Source of the DNA: Calocera cornea HHB12733
Lineage: Eukaryota > Basidiomycota > Dacrymycetes > Dacrymycetales > Dacrymycetaceae
Length of the DNA stretch: 64,000 nucleotides
Assembly: GCA_001632435.1 (NCBI GenBank)
Contig: KV423914.1
Location: forward strand, 528,209 to 592,208
Direction of reading: 5' to 3'
Of the stretch, positions 1-11,204 are shown piece after piece. The notes beneath the pieces were generated by a model, which was not told where the DNA came from, did no database searches, and worked only from the letters and a program-made list of their open reading frames with translations. The stretch's first letter is position 1. Each line of letters starts with the position of its first letter. The position numbers and the translations under genes are program-made.

Positions 1-1047
1 CATCTGTCTCGATGCGCCTCTTGGGTGAGCTGTATCGGATGCGACAACGCGCTATCAGTATCCCCCGCGTTGGCCGCTAGCGAGCTTGACTCATCATTGT
101 GCAACGTAGTACAGTGTGTGCAGTTTAGTCGATACAGTATATTTGCTCAATAGGAAGGTGTGAGAGAGGCGGCGAGAGCGAAGGGGGGGCGATGGGGGCG
201 ATGAACGGGTAGCGGGATAGGACGGAGGTGAGGTCGGGTCCGGGAAGGTGCGTCTCATATAGCGGTCAGCAAGGCAGTCGCACATTGCTTCCGGTGCACA
301 CTCGGTTGACACCATTATTCCTGTCATCGCGCTCATCGGACAATCACCGACGACTCTGGTCAATCAGCGAGATTCTTCGGCGTCTGCTGCGGCAGAATGT
401 AGCCGTCGTTCAATGGATCATACAGGTTGGGCGTTGCGATGTACAGGAACACCACTCCGTCGGGGGTAGACTGCCGACCACCGCCGCAGCCCGTTCGTAT
501 TTCGGGAAATGTGCCCTGTCTCTTGATTGTTCTACTCCTAACCGCGCTGCGGGCGATGCCGAAGCGATGCCTTTGATTCTCGCTCTCCTGTCTCGTCAGT
601 CATATTTGTCAATTCACGACAGCAATGCAAGGCTGCCGTCGCACGAATGATTGACAGTGCGCGTTCCATCCCATCTAGTTTGAGCGCAAAATACTGAGTA
701 GAGTCAGAGCCAAGACCGACGTACTGGGAACCAATCTCAGGCATTACATAATTTCATATCGACCAGAAGAAGCAAGGGAGGGTCTTGTGACGTCCGCTTA
801 TAGCCCCTTGTTTCCCTACGGCGACATTGCCGTCCGAGATATCACCATATATGGTCGTGAACGTGCGGGGACCGCCTGCCCGTTCGGACCGGGTGCTACC
901 CTGCCTTCTCCGGCAACGCGCAGCATTCATGCCTCACGACCGCAAGCACTATCTATGATACGGGGACAACACATTGCATTCTTTATTCAGTTACTCATTG
1001 TTACAGCGAGAGATCGGCTTGACGGATGGGCGGGATGTAGAGACGGC
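1..1047. other. Intergenic, no gene supported
   Basis: I find no reading frame here with coding character on either strand. The only interpretable element is a minus-strand AATAAA poly(A) signal (complement of 982-987), which fits the 3' end of the first cipC-like gene just to the right. The same signal recurs downstream of the other two copies at 2121-2126 and 3092-3097. Confidence 0.5.
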
Positions 1048-1534
1048 TTAGTACTGGCCGCTCTGAGCGAGCTGGTCCTGAACCTGCTGGGTCGCGTCGT
1101 ACTTGGCCTTCTCCTTGTCGATGAAGTCAAGACCCTGGACAGTGGCATGGTCAGCGATATCAGAAACTCCGACAGGTCGGTGCTCACCCTCGTCTCAACC
1201 TCGCGGTCGACGAACGCGCCAGCGAAGCCAGCGAGGAGTGCCTTGGCCTCGTCGTGAGAAGGGGGCTGGCCGTTCTCTGCAGATCGGCATCAGTAGACAG
1301 GACGGGATGAAGCCGAGCGGTAGCAACCCACCTTCACAGTGCTTCTCGTAGGCACGATCAGCCTCGTAGGCAGCGGCGCCGGCGATCAGCTCGTGGCTCA
1401 AGGACGCCTGGTGGTCGTCCTGGGTGGCCTGGTAGGCCTGAGCCTGATCGGAGTCCTGTGAGAAGGGGGGGGGGGGGGGTCAGTCATGATAGGGGTTAGA
1501 TGTGGAAGGAACGCACATCACCGAACCAACCCAT
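1048..1534 (-). CDS. cipC: CipC-like protein (DUF3759 family), copy 1
   Basis: Exons 1517-1534, 1332-1455, 1188-1276 and 1048-1134 give a 105-residue protein. It has the family hallmarks: an MGWF start, a central SHELIAGAAAYEADRAYEKH block and a C-terminal LLAGFAGAFVDREVET-GLDFIDKEKAK block. CipC was first described as a concanamycin-induced protein in Aspergillus nidulans. The family is cytosolic and responds to stress, drugs or growth on wood, but has no known activity. The start is the only ATG that gives the family N-terminus, and all introns are GT-AG. The first intron contains a homopolymer of about 14 C (coding strand). This copy has the most divergent tail, YDATQQVQDQLAQSGQY, where copies 2 and 3 read KHxAxQxAEQGL. 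Family assignment is firm; function is unknown. Confidence 0.9.
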
Positions 1535-1616
1535 TGTTAGATTTCGAAGTGTTGTAGTTTGGCAAGGGAAACGTGAAGGAGGAGGGCGAGGTCGAATTGG
1601 GGTGGAGAACAGGGCT

Positions 1617-1622
1617 TATATA
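1617..1622 (-). promoter_or_regulatory. TATA box of cipC-like copy 1
   Basis: A TATATA core lies 83 bp upstream of the ATG on the minus strand. The equivalent position is conserved in all three tandem copies, which argues that each copy has its own promoter. Confidence 0.65.
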
Positions 1623-2183
1623 CGGTGGGGTGGGTGCGCCGATAGAAGCCTGTCCCTACCCTCAAACACGAGGCGGTCACATCATTGCAGTGCGCAACGA
1701 GAAGACCCGGTCGCGAGTGTGACGCTATTGTTGGAGCATGCTTCGCGGTCGGGGTTCAACGATTGAGGCGTATCGTAACCATCAGCACTGACCCCTGTGT
1801 GAGGCATGCATGCTCGAGGCGGGGTCTGAGTGACGACCATCATCGAAGCCGGCAGACCGGAAACCAACGCCAGTCATGACATAAGAGCCAGGTTCAGAGG
1901 ATGGTCCTGTGATATCCGCATATGGCGACTGCCTTCCTCAGGGCGGCGAGGCTGGAATGTCGCCAAATATAGAAGTCAACGTGTTGGGAACGCCAAGCGC
2001 ACCGCAGTGCAACGTGGGCAACCCTATCGCCTTCGGCAGCGGACCGACGAAGACGCGCCGCCGCAAACGCAACGCCAGCTAGCCCCCTATAAAGGACAGT
2101 ACTAATAAACGGTCGTATTCTTTATTTCAGTTCATCGTTGTTACAGCTAGATCTCGACTGGGCAGTCGTCTGGCGCGGACGGC

Positions 2184-2667
2184 TTAGTACTGGCCGCTCT
2201 GAGCGAGGCCTTGCTCAGCATGCTGCCTGGCCTGGTGCTTGGCCTTCTCCTTGTCAATGAAGTCGAGGCCCTGAACATCGGCATTAGTGACAGCTCAGGT
2301 TCGAGAAGTAGAGTGCTCACCCTGGTCTCGACCTCGCGATCGACGAAGGCACCAACGAAGCCAGCGAGGAGAGCCTTGGCTTCATCGTGGGAAGCGGGCT
2401 GGCCATTCTCTACAGGTGGGCATCAGTGGACAGAACGAGATAGAACCGACTGGCAGCAACTCACGCTCGCAGTGCTTCTCGTAGGCACGATCAGCCTCGT
2501 AGGCGGCGGCGCCAGCGATCAGCTCGTGCGTCCAGGAAGCTTCATGAGGCTGCGTGTTCTGGACAGTGTTGTAGGCCTGAGCCTGGGAGGAGTTCTGTGA
2601 GGATGGAAACGGTCAGCGATGACAGCGGTTGGATGGGGAGTGTACCCACATCATCGAACCAACCCAT
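2184..2667 (-). CDS. cipC: CipC-like protein (DUF3759 family), copy 2
   Basis: Exons 2650-2667, 2465-2594, 2321-2409 and 2184-2270 give 107 residues. The gene has the same four-exon structure and intron phases as copies 1 and 3. The protein starts MGWFDD, contains the HELIAGAAAYEADRAYEKHC and LLAGFVGAFVDREVETR blocks, and ends in QGLAQSGQY. It differs from copy 1 mainly between residues 7 and 28 and in the tail. All introns are GT-AG. It lies 649 bp downstream (genomically) of copy 1's start codon, in the same orientation, with its own TATA box and AATAAA signal. The arrangement indicates tandem duplication followed by divergence. The biochemical role of the family is unknown. Confidence 0.9.
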
Positions 2668-2746
2668 TGCTAGAGAGGTGTTGTAGTCTGGTATTGAAGA
2701 GTGAGAAGGGCAAGGGCAAGGTGGAACGGGCGACGAGGGCAGGGTT

Positions 2747-2752
2747 TATATA
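2747..2752 (-). promoter_or_regulatory. TATA box of cipC-like copy 2
   Basis: A TATATA core lies 80 bp upstream of the copy 2 start codon, aligned with the TATA boxes of copies 1 and 3. Confidence 0.65.
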
Positions 2753-3155
2753 CGTGCCGGGTTGGCCCAGTCCGAGGGCGGTGAAGCTAGCGCATTCGAG
2801 AAGATCGCGTTGCAAGGGTGCCGCCGTCGGTTTGAAACAAGCCTCATGGACCCGGGTTTAACGATTGATGCGCCCCGTAAGGGATGGGCACTGCCCGGCC
2901 GGCGGGTGCCGACTCACTGGAATCGCATCAGGTATTACATAAGACATAGCTGGTCTGGACGTGTCGCGCACGCCAAGCGCGTCGTCTCCGCTTGGCGCCC
3001 CTACCACCCTGTCCCTTTCCTCACCGGCAACAAGCAGACTCACGCGGCCACGTCTACAACTTCTGCGGGAAACGGCAAAACGATTGCATTCTTTATTCAA
3101 TTCGACTTTGTTACAGAGGTACCGGACTTAGTGGACCGGCGACAAGTGGAGTAGC

Positions 3156-3633
3156 CTAATACTGGCCGCTCTGAGAGAGACCCTGCTCGGCCTGCTGCTT
3201 AGCGGAGTGCTTGGCCCTCTCCTTGTCGATGAAGCTCAGGCCCTACACCTCAACATCAGCAGTGGCTCAGGGCCAGGATAGAATGCTCTCACCCTAGTCT
3301 CGACCTCGCGGTCGACGAAAGCGCCAGCGAAGCCGGCGAGGAGTGCCTTGGCCTCGTCGTGGGAAGCGGGCTGGCCGTTCTCTATGAGAAGCCGTCAGCA
3401 GGCTCCATCGCATCCCACGCACAACTCACGCTCAACATGCTTCTCATAGGCGCGGTCGGCCTCATAGGCAGCGGCGCCAGCGATGAGCTCGTGGGTCCAG
3501 GAAGCCTGATGGGGATCCGTAGTCTTGACGGTGTTGTAGGCCTGAGCCTGGGAAGAGTTCTGTGGATGGGCGCGGTCAGCGATGATAAGGGTTAGATGTA
3601 GAGGAGGGAACGCGCATCATCGAACCAGCCCAT
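3156..3633 (-). CDS. cipC: CipC-like protein (DUF3759 family), copy 3, with a GC-AG first intron
   Basis: Exons 3616-3633, 3430-3559, 3293-3381 and 3156-3242 give 107 residues with the same structure as copies 1 and 2. The first donor is the oddity. Where copy 1 has GAT|GTGCGTTCC, copy 3 has GAT|GCGCGTTCC, a T-to-C change that turns a GT donor into GC. No in-frame GT alternative restores the conserved phase, so either a GC-AG intron is used or expression is reduced. The protein is otherwise intact. It also lacks the cysteine found in the other two copies (EKHVEQNGQ instead of EKHC). The tail reads GLSFIDKERAKHSAKQQAEQ and ends QSGQY. Family assignment is firm. Confidence 0.85.
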
Positions 3634-3718
3634 TGTTAGATAAATGTATAGAAGTTGGTGGTTTGGTGGTGAAGCGTAAAGGGGAATGGCGACACTTGGT
3701 GGTGATGAGGACGGTGCT

Positions 3719-3724
3719 TATATA
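3719..3724 (-). promoter_or_regulatory. TATA box of cipC-like copy 3
   Basis: A TATATA core lies 86 bp upstream of the copy 3 start codon, matching the position in copies 1 and 2. Confidence 0.65.
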
Positions 3725-4522
3725 CCCTTTGGGGCTGACCTCTAGTCCGGCTCCGGGATGTGACCCTGTCACGTCATAACTTGCGCGACATGAGAGCCGG
3801 TTGCAGTGTGCCGCTAGTCTATTCAAAGCAAGCTTTCACCAGCGGGTGGAAACAGGTGAGACCTCCCGTAGCGCTTTTACCACCGGCCCATGTACGTGTG
3901 CTGCGGATGGGGGCCCATACCCTCAGGGTCTACGTAACCATTCACGGGTCGATCCTCCCCACATATCGAGCTATATCTGAGGCTAGATACGCGATACTCC
4001 CGGAGCACTGCGCTGTGCACAATGAGTTTCGCGTAATGGAGCCAGTAGTATCAGGAACATCCGAAGTCCAAATGCCGTCAATCGCGGCACACGTCATCTC
4101 GCGCAGTGTTCGAAGCGACGGGGATTCCCGCTGGCCTCGGGGAGACGCATGTCCACTGGGGCCGGACAATGGTCTGCCCCTAAGAGCTTCTCACGAGCCA
4201 TTCTATCTACCGGGGTTGGGACAGCCTCGAAACTATCCATGGAACGAATTGAACAACCGGCACCTACTGGCGCGTGTCGAGAGTGGAGTGGTCCGCGAAA
4301 CAGAGACCCACGGAACGGGGCGTAATGACCCCAATCCCTGACTAGAAGACGCGCAATGTAACCGCACCCGCGTCATGGGGGTCACGGAGGCAGACCCCCA
4401 ATGCCCCTTCCAAGAAAGGAAATGCCCTGGTTGCAAGAATTCACGCTTTGAACTTTTTGCTCCCGTTGCGTCTTTGCCCTACTCGCGCCGCCCTCCTCAA
4501 CTGCACAGTACCCATTGTCAAC
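3725..4522. other. Intergenic between cipC copy 3 and NHP2
   Basis: This region lies between divergently transcribed genes. A 193-codon open frame spans 3760-4341 on the plus strand, but it begins at GTG and has no recognisable protein character. I see nothing else that can be supported. Confidence 0.4.
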
Positions 4523-5328
4523 ATGCCCAAGGACGTGACAGGCAAGGACAAAAAGGAGAAGAAAGAAAGGAAGGAGAAGAAGGAGAAGAAGGAGAAGCGG
4601 GCAAAGACGGACGAGGAGGTGTTGGACGCAGGCGATGTCACCACCATCACGGTCGATGCCGACATGGTAGACGCTTCGTTTGCAGAGGGGTCTCCGAAAG
4701 TGAGTCCAAGATGCTATGCTCCGAGATAAATCCGCTCATGATACGTGGCTTCAGAAAGTCAAGAAGGAGGGCAAGGAAGACAAGGTCACGGTATCTATCG
4801 AAGAGCTCTCCCCGATCGCACGACCGCTCGCAGCGAAGAAGTTGTTGAAGAAGGTGCACAAGACGGTGAAGCGAGGTCCGTATTTCCTAGCTCACCGACT
4901 CTAACGCTTGCTGACCTCTCGAACAGCGTCAAAGGCCCGTCAAGTAAAGCGCGGTGTGAAGGAGGTTGTTAAGGGTATAAGGAAAGGCGACAAGGGGTAT
5001 GTCACGCTTCATGCATGGTCGTGTGACCACACTGACATACATCCGAAGACTTCTTGTCCTCGCTGCCGACATCTCCCCGATCGACATCATCTCCCACCTG
5101 CCTGTGCTGTCTGAAGAGGCCGACATCCCGTACATCTTTGTGTCCTCAAAAGTTGAGCTCGGCGCAGCGAGCGCAACAAAGCGGCCAACGAGCTGTGTGC
5201 TCGTCTGCCCCGACTGGAAGCGCAAGAAGCCTGCGGCTCAGAAGGAGAATGTGGAGGAGCCGGAGGACTACAGGGAGCTATATGACGAGGTGCTGAAGGA
5301 AGTCAAGAGTCTTGTAAGCGCTCAATAA
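4523..5328 (+). CDS. NHP2: H/ACA ribonucleoprotein complex subunit Nhp2
   Basis: Exons 4523-4699, 4755-4875, 4927-4996 and 5049-5328 give 215 residues. The L7Ae/Nhp2 RNA-binding fold is clear: PLAAKKLLKKVHKTVKR, then RQVKRGVKEVVKGIRKGDKG, LLVLAADISPIDIISHLPVL and the PYIFVSSKVELG-A segment. Nhp2 binds the K-turn-like region of H/ACA RNAs and, with the pseudouridine synthase Cbf5/dyskerin, Gar1 and Nop10, modifies rRNA in the nucleolus. The protein is longer than the yeast one (about 155 aa). It has a lysine-rich KEKKERKEKKEKKEK stretch near the N-terminus and an extra C-terminal tail rich in Glu and Lys. The ATG is the first one in frame after an upstream CT-rich leader. Assignment is confident. 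Confidence 0.93.
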
Positions 5329-5915
5329 CACGGTGTTGAGTGCTTGTGCTCATCCTAGTGCCCAGGACGATCACATCGTATATTGATCAACTGGATCAAA
5401 TTGGCTTCCAAATGCTACTGGTCCGATAGCATCTGACAGCATATCTTCTCCTGTGTCGAACGGCTCTACTTCGGTCACACATTCGTGGCATGTCGTTGCT
5501 ATTTCCTGCATTGTACCATACCTGCGTAGTAGGGACCTGAGTTTTTCCGCCGTGACAGATTCGGGTTTAATGTATTGCCAACCGCACTGCACCATAACCG
5601 CGGCACATCGATGCTAGTTTATCTCTAAGCCACACAGATAGATAGCCCTACTGCCAAGCGTGCTTCGGGACCGGCCTGAACAGAAATGCATGCTGGGAAC
5701 ATGGAGAAACAGCGGCTCGGCGACTTGGAGTTTCCACGTAGAGAAAGGCTCCGAAGGGGGACGGAGGCTGAATGGGACGGTATTGCTTCTCCCGTTTGGA
5801 TTTTAGTCCAGCAAGTTCCCCTGGCCTCCTCCCCCAAGGACAACCATCATCTCCGTTTCCTCTCTCTTGCTGGTGCCATCTTGTCACTCTCTCTATCCCG
5901 TCGGCATCATAAAAA
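5329..5915. other. Intergenic between NHP2 and BFR1
   Basis: This is the 3' flank of NHP2 and the promoter and leader of BFR1, which are in the same orientation. The last 80 bp before the BFR1 ATG are CT-rich, as is usual just upstream of highly expressed basidiomycete genes. I see no gene. Confidence 0.4.
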
Positions 5916-7843
5916 ATGGCATCCACCGCAACCGCTAAGGCTCCTAAGCAAAAGTCTGGCTCCAAGAACGCAGGCAAGGGCAAGGCGACGGGCTCGTCTG
6001 CCCCCGCCCCTGCTGCCGAGAAGATCGAGGCCCCGGCTGCTGCTGCCGAGGGCGAAGAGGCCCACTCTGTTGCTTTGGGTGCGCACGGTCGCCCGGATCA
6101 GGCTGCGTACAACGCCGAGCAGGAGAAGTACAAGGCAGAGATTGCCGCTGCTCAGGAGCAACTGGTGCGAGACCCTGCTTTCCGTCCCCTCTGTGCATTG
6201 TGCTCATTGGAGTTTAGAACGCTGTTCGCCAAAAGCTTGGTGGCGGCGGAAAGGATGGTCCTCAGGCCGAGCGTCGTCAGGCTCTCCGCAAGGAGCAGGA
6301 CGGTCTTCGGGATCAGCAGGCAAAGATCAAGGACAGCCGCGGCAAGATCCTCTCGCAGATCAAGGCATCAGGGGACATCATCACGAAGAAGGCAAGTCTT
6401 CCACTCCGACATTACTCACTCATTCTCACGTAATAACCTATTCTAGATCGAGTCTCTGAAGCTGCAGAAAGCCAAGACACCGTTCAAAACTACTGCTGAA
6501 CTCGACGCTCGCATTTCGTGAGTCTGCTTGTATGCTGATCGGTTTGGGCACTAAACATATGCTCTAGTCAACTCGAGAAGCAGGTCGATTCTGGCAGCAT
6601 GAAAGTTGTCGATGAGAAGCGTGCGCTAGCTGAGATCTCCAGCATTCGCCGTCTGAGGAAGACTTTCGAGGGTTTCCAGGGCGAGGAAGATGCCATTGCT
6701 GCGGAAAGAGCGAAGGTGAGCCGTTGTCTTCTATGACGAAAGAAGCTATACTCACATTGTGTTCAGATCGATGAGCTGAAGAAGAAGCTCGATGATCCCG
6801 AGTCCAAGTCCATCTCTGAACGTTACGAGGCCATCCGTGACGAGCTCCAGGCCATTCAGAAGGAGGGTGACGAGTTGTATGCTTCGCGGACCAAGATCAT
6901 CGAAGAGCGTAACGCCCTGCAAGACAAGGTCAACGCACTGTGGACCAAGCGGAAAGAATCGATTGCGCAGTTCCAGGAGGCTAAGAGCAAGTACTTCGCC
7001 AAGCAGCAGGAGGAGCGGCAGAGGCGGGAGGAACGGTACCGGCAACAGCGCGCGTTGGAGGAGGCGGAGCGTATCAAGGAGGTCACCGAGCGCTTGCGTG
7101 AGGAGGCACAGCTCCCCGCCTACCAATCGCAGATCGAGGACTGTCAGACTCTTATCGACTACTTCAATGTCCGGATGAATGGAGGGACCGCCCCTCCTCC
7201 GACAACTACCGCGGGCGCTGCTGCTGTTGCCCATGCCGATATCGTTGGTGTCAAGAGCCTCGAGCTGCGTCAGGTGGACGCCGAGCCCGAGGGAATGGTT
7301 GTTCGCAAAAAGAAGGGCGAGGAGGAGGCCGCGTACTTTGTTGGTGGGAAGAAAGGCAAGAAGGGCTCCAAGCCTACGAACGGTCATACCAACGGTACCG
7401 TTGCTCATGAGGCAAAGCCTACCGAGGGTAAATTGAACCTGCCATTCGGTACCCTCACCGCCCTTCTCGAGCTTTCCATCCCTCCGCCCACTTCCATCGA
7501 GGACATCCCTCAGACCATCGAGAACCTGCAAAAGAAAAAGGCGTACTTTGTTGCTATCCAACCAAAAGCGACCAAGGATCAGATTGCCAAGGCTGAAGCG
7601 GAGATCAAACGTCTTCAGAAAAAGCTGGATGCCATGACCGTCAATGGCGATGCTAAGGAGGATGAGGCTACTGCCGATGCCCCCGAGGCTCTGCCACCGA
7701 ACGGCAACGGCGAGAAGCCCGCCGAGCCTGCGTCGACACCCGCCGTTGCCGACACCCTATCGATTGGTGTTCCTTCCGAGGCAGTAGATCAGGAGCTGGA
7801 GGTTGTCAAGGAGGGCGATGAAGGCGCCGAGGAGGCATCATAG
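5916..7843 (+). CDS. BFR1: Nuclear segregation protein Bfr1 (polysome-associated coiled-coil protein)
   Basis: Exons 5916-6164, 6218-6391, 6447-6517, 6568-6715 and 6767-7843 give 572 residues. The N-terminus is Ala/Lys-rich and low in complexity. It is followed by long charged coiled coils (about residues 70-370), including the family-typical DKVNALWTKRKESIAQFQEA, and by a Pro/Glu-rich C-terminus. Bfr1 in yeast is a cytoplasmic, polysome- and mRNP-associated protein, first found through brefeldin A resistance and linked to ER-localised mRNA and nuclear segregation. The second intron starts GCAAGT after AAG and ends CTAG, a canonical GC-AG intron; the other three are GT-AG. It converges on the RFX gene, with about 490 bp between the stop codons. 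Confidence 0.92.
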
Positions 7844-8330
7844 GATATTACCGAGCACTTTATCACTTTGGTTCCGGGCTTTCTATGGATAATGAAGACC
7901 AGTTGGCGCTGTATTTGATGTAGTGTATATTTTGAATATCGCCCCTCCTCATTCTTTCTACATTGCTATCTGCGATCGGACTTGTTATGCCGAACAAGCG
8001 AAAGGAGAGATGCGCGAAAGACGTAAAGACAGGAGGCACCAGGCAACTTCGGCCCGAGAAAGGGAGAAAGGAAGACAACACAAAGCAGCCGTTTAGACTG
8101 GTATACGGGCAGAGAAGCAAAGACTAGGCGCTAGTCGGGGAGCTAAGGGTAACGTAGAAAGCAAGATGAAAAGAAATCCTACAACGACCAAACTCGTACA
8201 TTGCTACATGTTCTTCTTGCTGACTTGGGGGAATACTTGTCGGTGTGGTGGGTGACGTACCATTATAGATCCACAGAAGGGGAATGTGGTTGTCCGCGGC
8301 GTGAAAGTAACCCAAAAGCGAGAACGGAGA
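7844..8330. other. Convergent 3' intergenic region, BFR1 / RFX gene
   Basis: This holds the 3' untranslated ends of two convergent genes. I see no additional coding sequence. Confidence 0.4.
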
Positions 8331-11204
8331 TCAGCTCTGCTGGTGCTGCGAGCGGGGCGAAGCGGTCGTCACGGCCGTGACGTCGCCCTCGACCTTTGGC
8401 ACAGGCTGATGCTGAGGTGTGCCAGTGACATTTGGCATGCTGTAGTCATGCGTATATTCCTCGACGTCGAACGAGCCTCCGCCAGGCGTCGCATATTCAG
8501 GGAATGCGCTGCTGGCCGAGGACATCGAGGACATGGCAGACATCAGGCTCTCGACGCCTGCGTTGGGCGAAACAGCATTCGTGCTTCCAGCCGCCGCGTC
8601 GAGATTGGAGAAGTCCAGAGATCCGAGGGGGAAGTTGAACCCGGCTCCAGGTGCCGACGCATCGAGAGACTCGGAATAGGCGTTATCGGCCGTCAGGGCG
8701 GCCATCATAGTGCTGGAAGTGGTGGGCTGAGCTGGTGCGGGCTGCGTGCCTGGCTGGAAGGGCTGCATATACTCGTTGGGGAACATATCGTCACCCGGCA
8801 TGGGCGACATGTTGAGGTACTGCTGGTGAGGATCGACAGAAGCGGCGACGCTATTCGTGGACAGGGCGACATTGCGCAGTACCTGTAGAGCAATCCAATC
8901 GCTGATGAGATAATCAGCATGTGATACGTCTGATAGCGGCTGCTGACTCACTCAAGGAACAGCTTCAGAATTTGGAAGGCACCAAAGGCAGGGTCGCTCC
9001 TGATGGTCAGATCACGCATGACCTGGCTGGTGACGAAACCCCAGCGGATCAGGATGCTCCTCGCTTGGGAGGACTCGATCGGGCCAAAGTCACCCTGCAT
9101 GATCCTGCGATACGTGTCATCGACCCACTCAGTGACGGTCCTCACTGGCTCTGGGGCGGTGTACAGGTTGGCGAGCAGCTGGGGGAACTCGGTCTCGAGG
9201 ATCTGGACGAGGACCTCGTGCCGGCAGTTGCAGACGAGGGCGGTCTGGTTGCGCACGCTGTCAAAGTCGATCTGCTGCCACGCGGTCTGCATGTCGAGGA
9301 TCTGCTTCTGGTTCGTGAGCACGGAGCGGAGGGCCTGGGCGACCTGGAACATGTCGAGGCAGCGGGTGACGAGGTGTCCGAAGCGCGCGCCGAACTCGAT
9401 CTTGGACTCGTAGAAGTTGGCCTGGTAGCCCTCGACGGCCGAAAGCAGGATCTTCTCCATCTTGTCCGCCATCAGCTTGAGCTGCTGCAGCGCCGTGGGC
9501 GGGAGGGGCATGAAGATCTGCGCGCGGAGCGACTCGAGGATCTCGTCGTAGAAGACGCGGTCAGCGCGGGACATGAGCGCCTGGACCGCGGGGACGTGCA
9601 CGACCTCCCTGTGCTGCGGACCGAGGCCGGTCCAGAAGGCACGGATGTTGAGCTCGAACTGGTCGAACCGGAGCTGCCGGACGGCGTCCATCAGCGAGTC
9701 CAGGTGGTTCACGAACAGGTTCCACATCTCCTGCGCCATCAGCGCCTCTGCGGTGGGAGGTCCCGTCTGCGGGCCCAGGGCCTCGGAGATATCGGGGAAG
9801 CCTTGGATCTGGCGAACAGTGGAGGGGAGCGTGCTTGTAGGGAACGGCCCTTGGGCGGGATGCGGCGACGCAGACAGGGGTGAGGGAGACGGGCCAGCGC
9901 TATACTGGCCGGTGGCGGTCGCTGGCCGACTCTGCTGCTGCTGCTGATGCATCGACGCGCCCGTAGTAGGTGTACGATCCTCGAGCTCTCCATACTGTGC
10001 ATAATGAGGATGTCCCTTGCGGAGCGTCACGCTCTGGGCCACATCGTTATCCGTGTCGTCGGATTCTTCCTCCTCCTCTTCAGAGTACTGGCCGCCCGCC
10101 ATCATACGCCCGGAAGACGAGGGGCGGCCGGGGAGCGCGCTGATGTCCCATCCCTGGCTGGTGGTCGCATAGCGCTGGAGCCACTCGGCCTCGGAGGCGT
10201 TAGTGGGGCGAATCCCGCAGTCTAGCCCAAAAAGTCAGACTCTGCTCCAGTCAGTGAAGGAAGAGCGCATACAGTGATACTTGCTGTTACCACGCACACC
10301 AAGGCGGCGCGTCTTTATATTAGGGAAACAGAGACGGATCGCCTTTCCGAGCGTGGCAGTATTGATATGCGGGATCTGGTACTCCTCACAGACGCGACGG
10401 TACGACATGTACAACCCCTGTCGGGGAACATTGCCGTCCGGATAAACTTGATAGTTCGTAGTCAGCCTGCAGGCTTTGATCAGCTGGGCTCGTAAGACGA
10501 TGATAAGGGACTCACCAAAGCTGAACGAACGACTGCTTGGCCCTGTCCGACGCGCTCGTCGTGGTCGCGTTCCTGACTGCCTGGGCGAGCTCCTCGAGCG
10601 TCTGCTCCGGCCCCATCATCTGCGCCATGTGCATCCCGTTGACGCGGTCGAGCGAGAAGCCCTGGGTGGCGTGCGGGTGCGCATATTGCGGGGCAGCAGG
10701 CGCATACATGCCGTAGTCCGCCTGGTGCGGGTTGGCACCCATCATGTGCGCATGCTGCTGGTGCGGCGCGGGGTACAGGTGGACGCCGCCGTTCATCATC
10801 ATCTGGGACTGTGGGGGCTTGAAGTCGTTCTCGAACTCGTGGGGCGAGCGGGAGGCCGGGTCGCGTGCGTAGGGCGCTGCGGCGGTGCGGGCGTGGCGGA
10901 TGTGGGATGCCTGGGGCGGGTAGGCTTTTAGCGAGTGTTGGTCCGCTGGGGAGGGGCCTGGGGAGAGACCGGGGCCGGCGGAGAGGGGGCCGAGGTGGGA
11001 GGAGGGGATGGGGAGCCCGGTGGTCGACAGCTGCAGGGGGTCGATCGGGCCCGAGTACATAGACTGGCGCGGGTTACCGAGCGGCGGGGCGGGGGCGGTC
11101 AGCGGGCGCGGGGCGGCCTTTGACGGCGAGCTGCGCGGGGTGGGGAGGAACGAGGGTGGAGCGGCCTGCGCTTTCAAGGACGGGAGGAGGACGAGTGCGG
11201 TCAT
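8331..11204 (-). CDS. RFX-family winged-helix transcription factor
   Basis: Exons 10516-11204, 10273-10466, 8952-10221 and 8331-8901 give 907 residues. The RFX DNA-binding domain spans about residues 220-298, over the first two introns: QSFVQLWLTTNYQ, then VPRQGLYMSYRRVC, INTATLGKAIRLCFPNIKTR and RRLGVRGNSKYHYCGIR. RFX proteins bind X-box sites. Fungal members (Crt1/Rfx1, Sak1, RfxA) act in DNA-damage response, cell division or morphogenesis. Residues from about 400 resemble the conserved RFX central region (VNHLDSLMDAVRQLRFDQFE, FYESKIEFGARFGHLVTRCL). The N-terminus is Pro/Gly-rich, an acidic EEEEEESDDTDND patch lies near residue 330, and the tail is Ser/Ala-rich. The start is the first in-frame ATG after a purine-rich leader. 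Family is certain; the target set cannot be read from sequence. Confidence 0.92.

Larger units (their letters stand above)
975..3725 (-). repeat. Triplicated cipC gene unit (about 1.0-1.1 kb period)
   Basis: Three direct copies (about 975-1625, 2110-2755 and 3085-3725) each contain, in the same order, an AATAAA signal, a four-exon cipC-like gene and a TATATA box. Coding exons align well. Introns and spacers have largely diverged, so the duplications are not recent. The spacers 1623-2110 and 2756-3085 hold no further gene I can support. Confidence 0.85.

Noticed and set aside
1465..1480. Long G homopolymer
   Set aside because: It lies inside intron 1 of cipC copy 1 and looks like an ordinary homopolymer run, with length likely uncertain in sequencing.
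3760..4341. 193-codon plus-strand open frame
   Set aside because: It begins at GTG with no nearby ATG start of its own and the translated sequence has no domain, signal peptide or coding-like composition. Long random frames are common at this GC content.
8921..9883. 320-codon plus-strand frame opposite the RFX exon
   Set aside because: The minus strand encodes the conserved RFX central region. The plus frame is a complementary shadow rich in Leu, Glu and Val.
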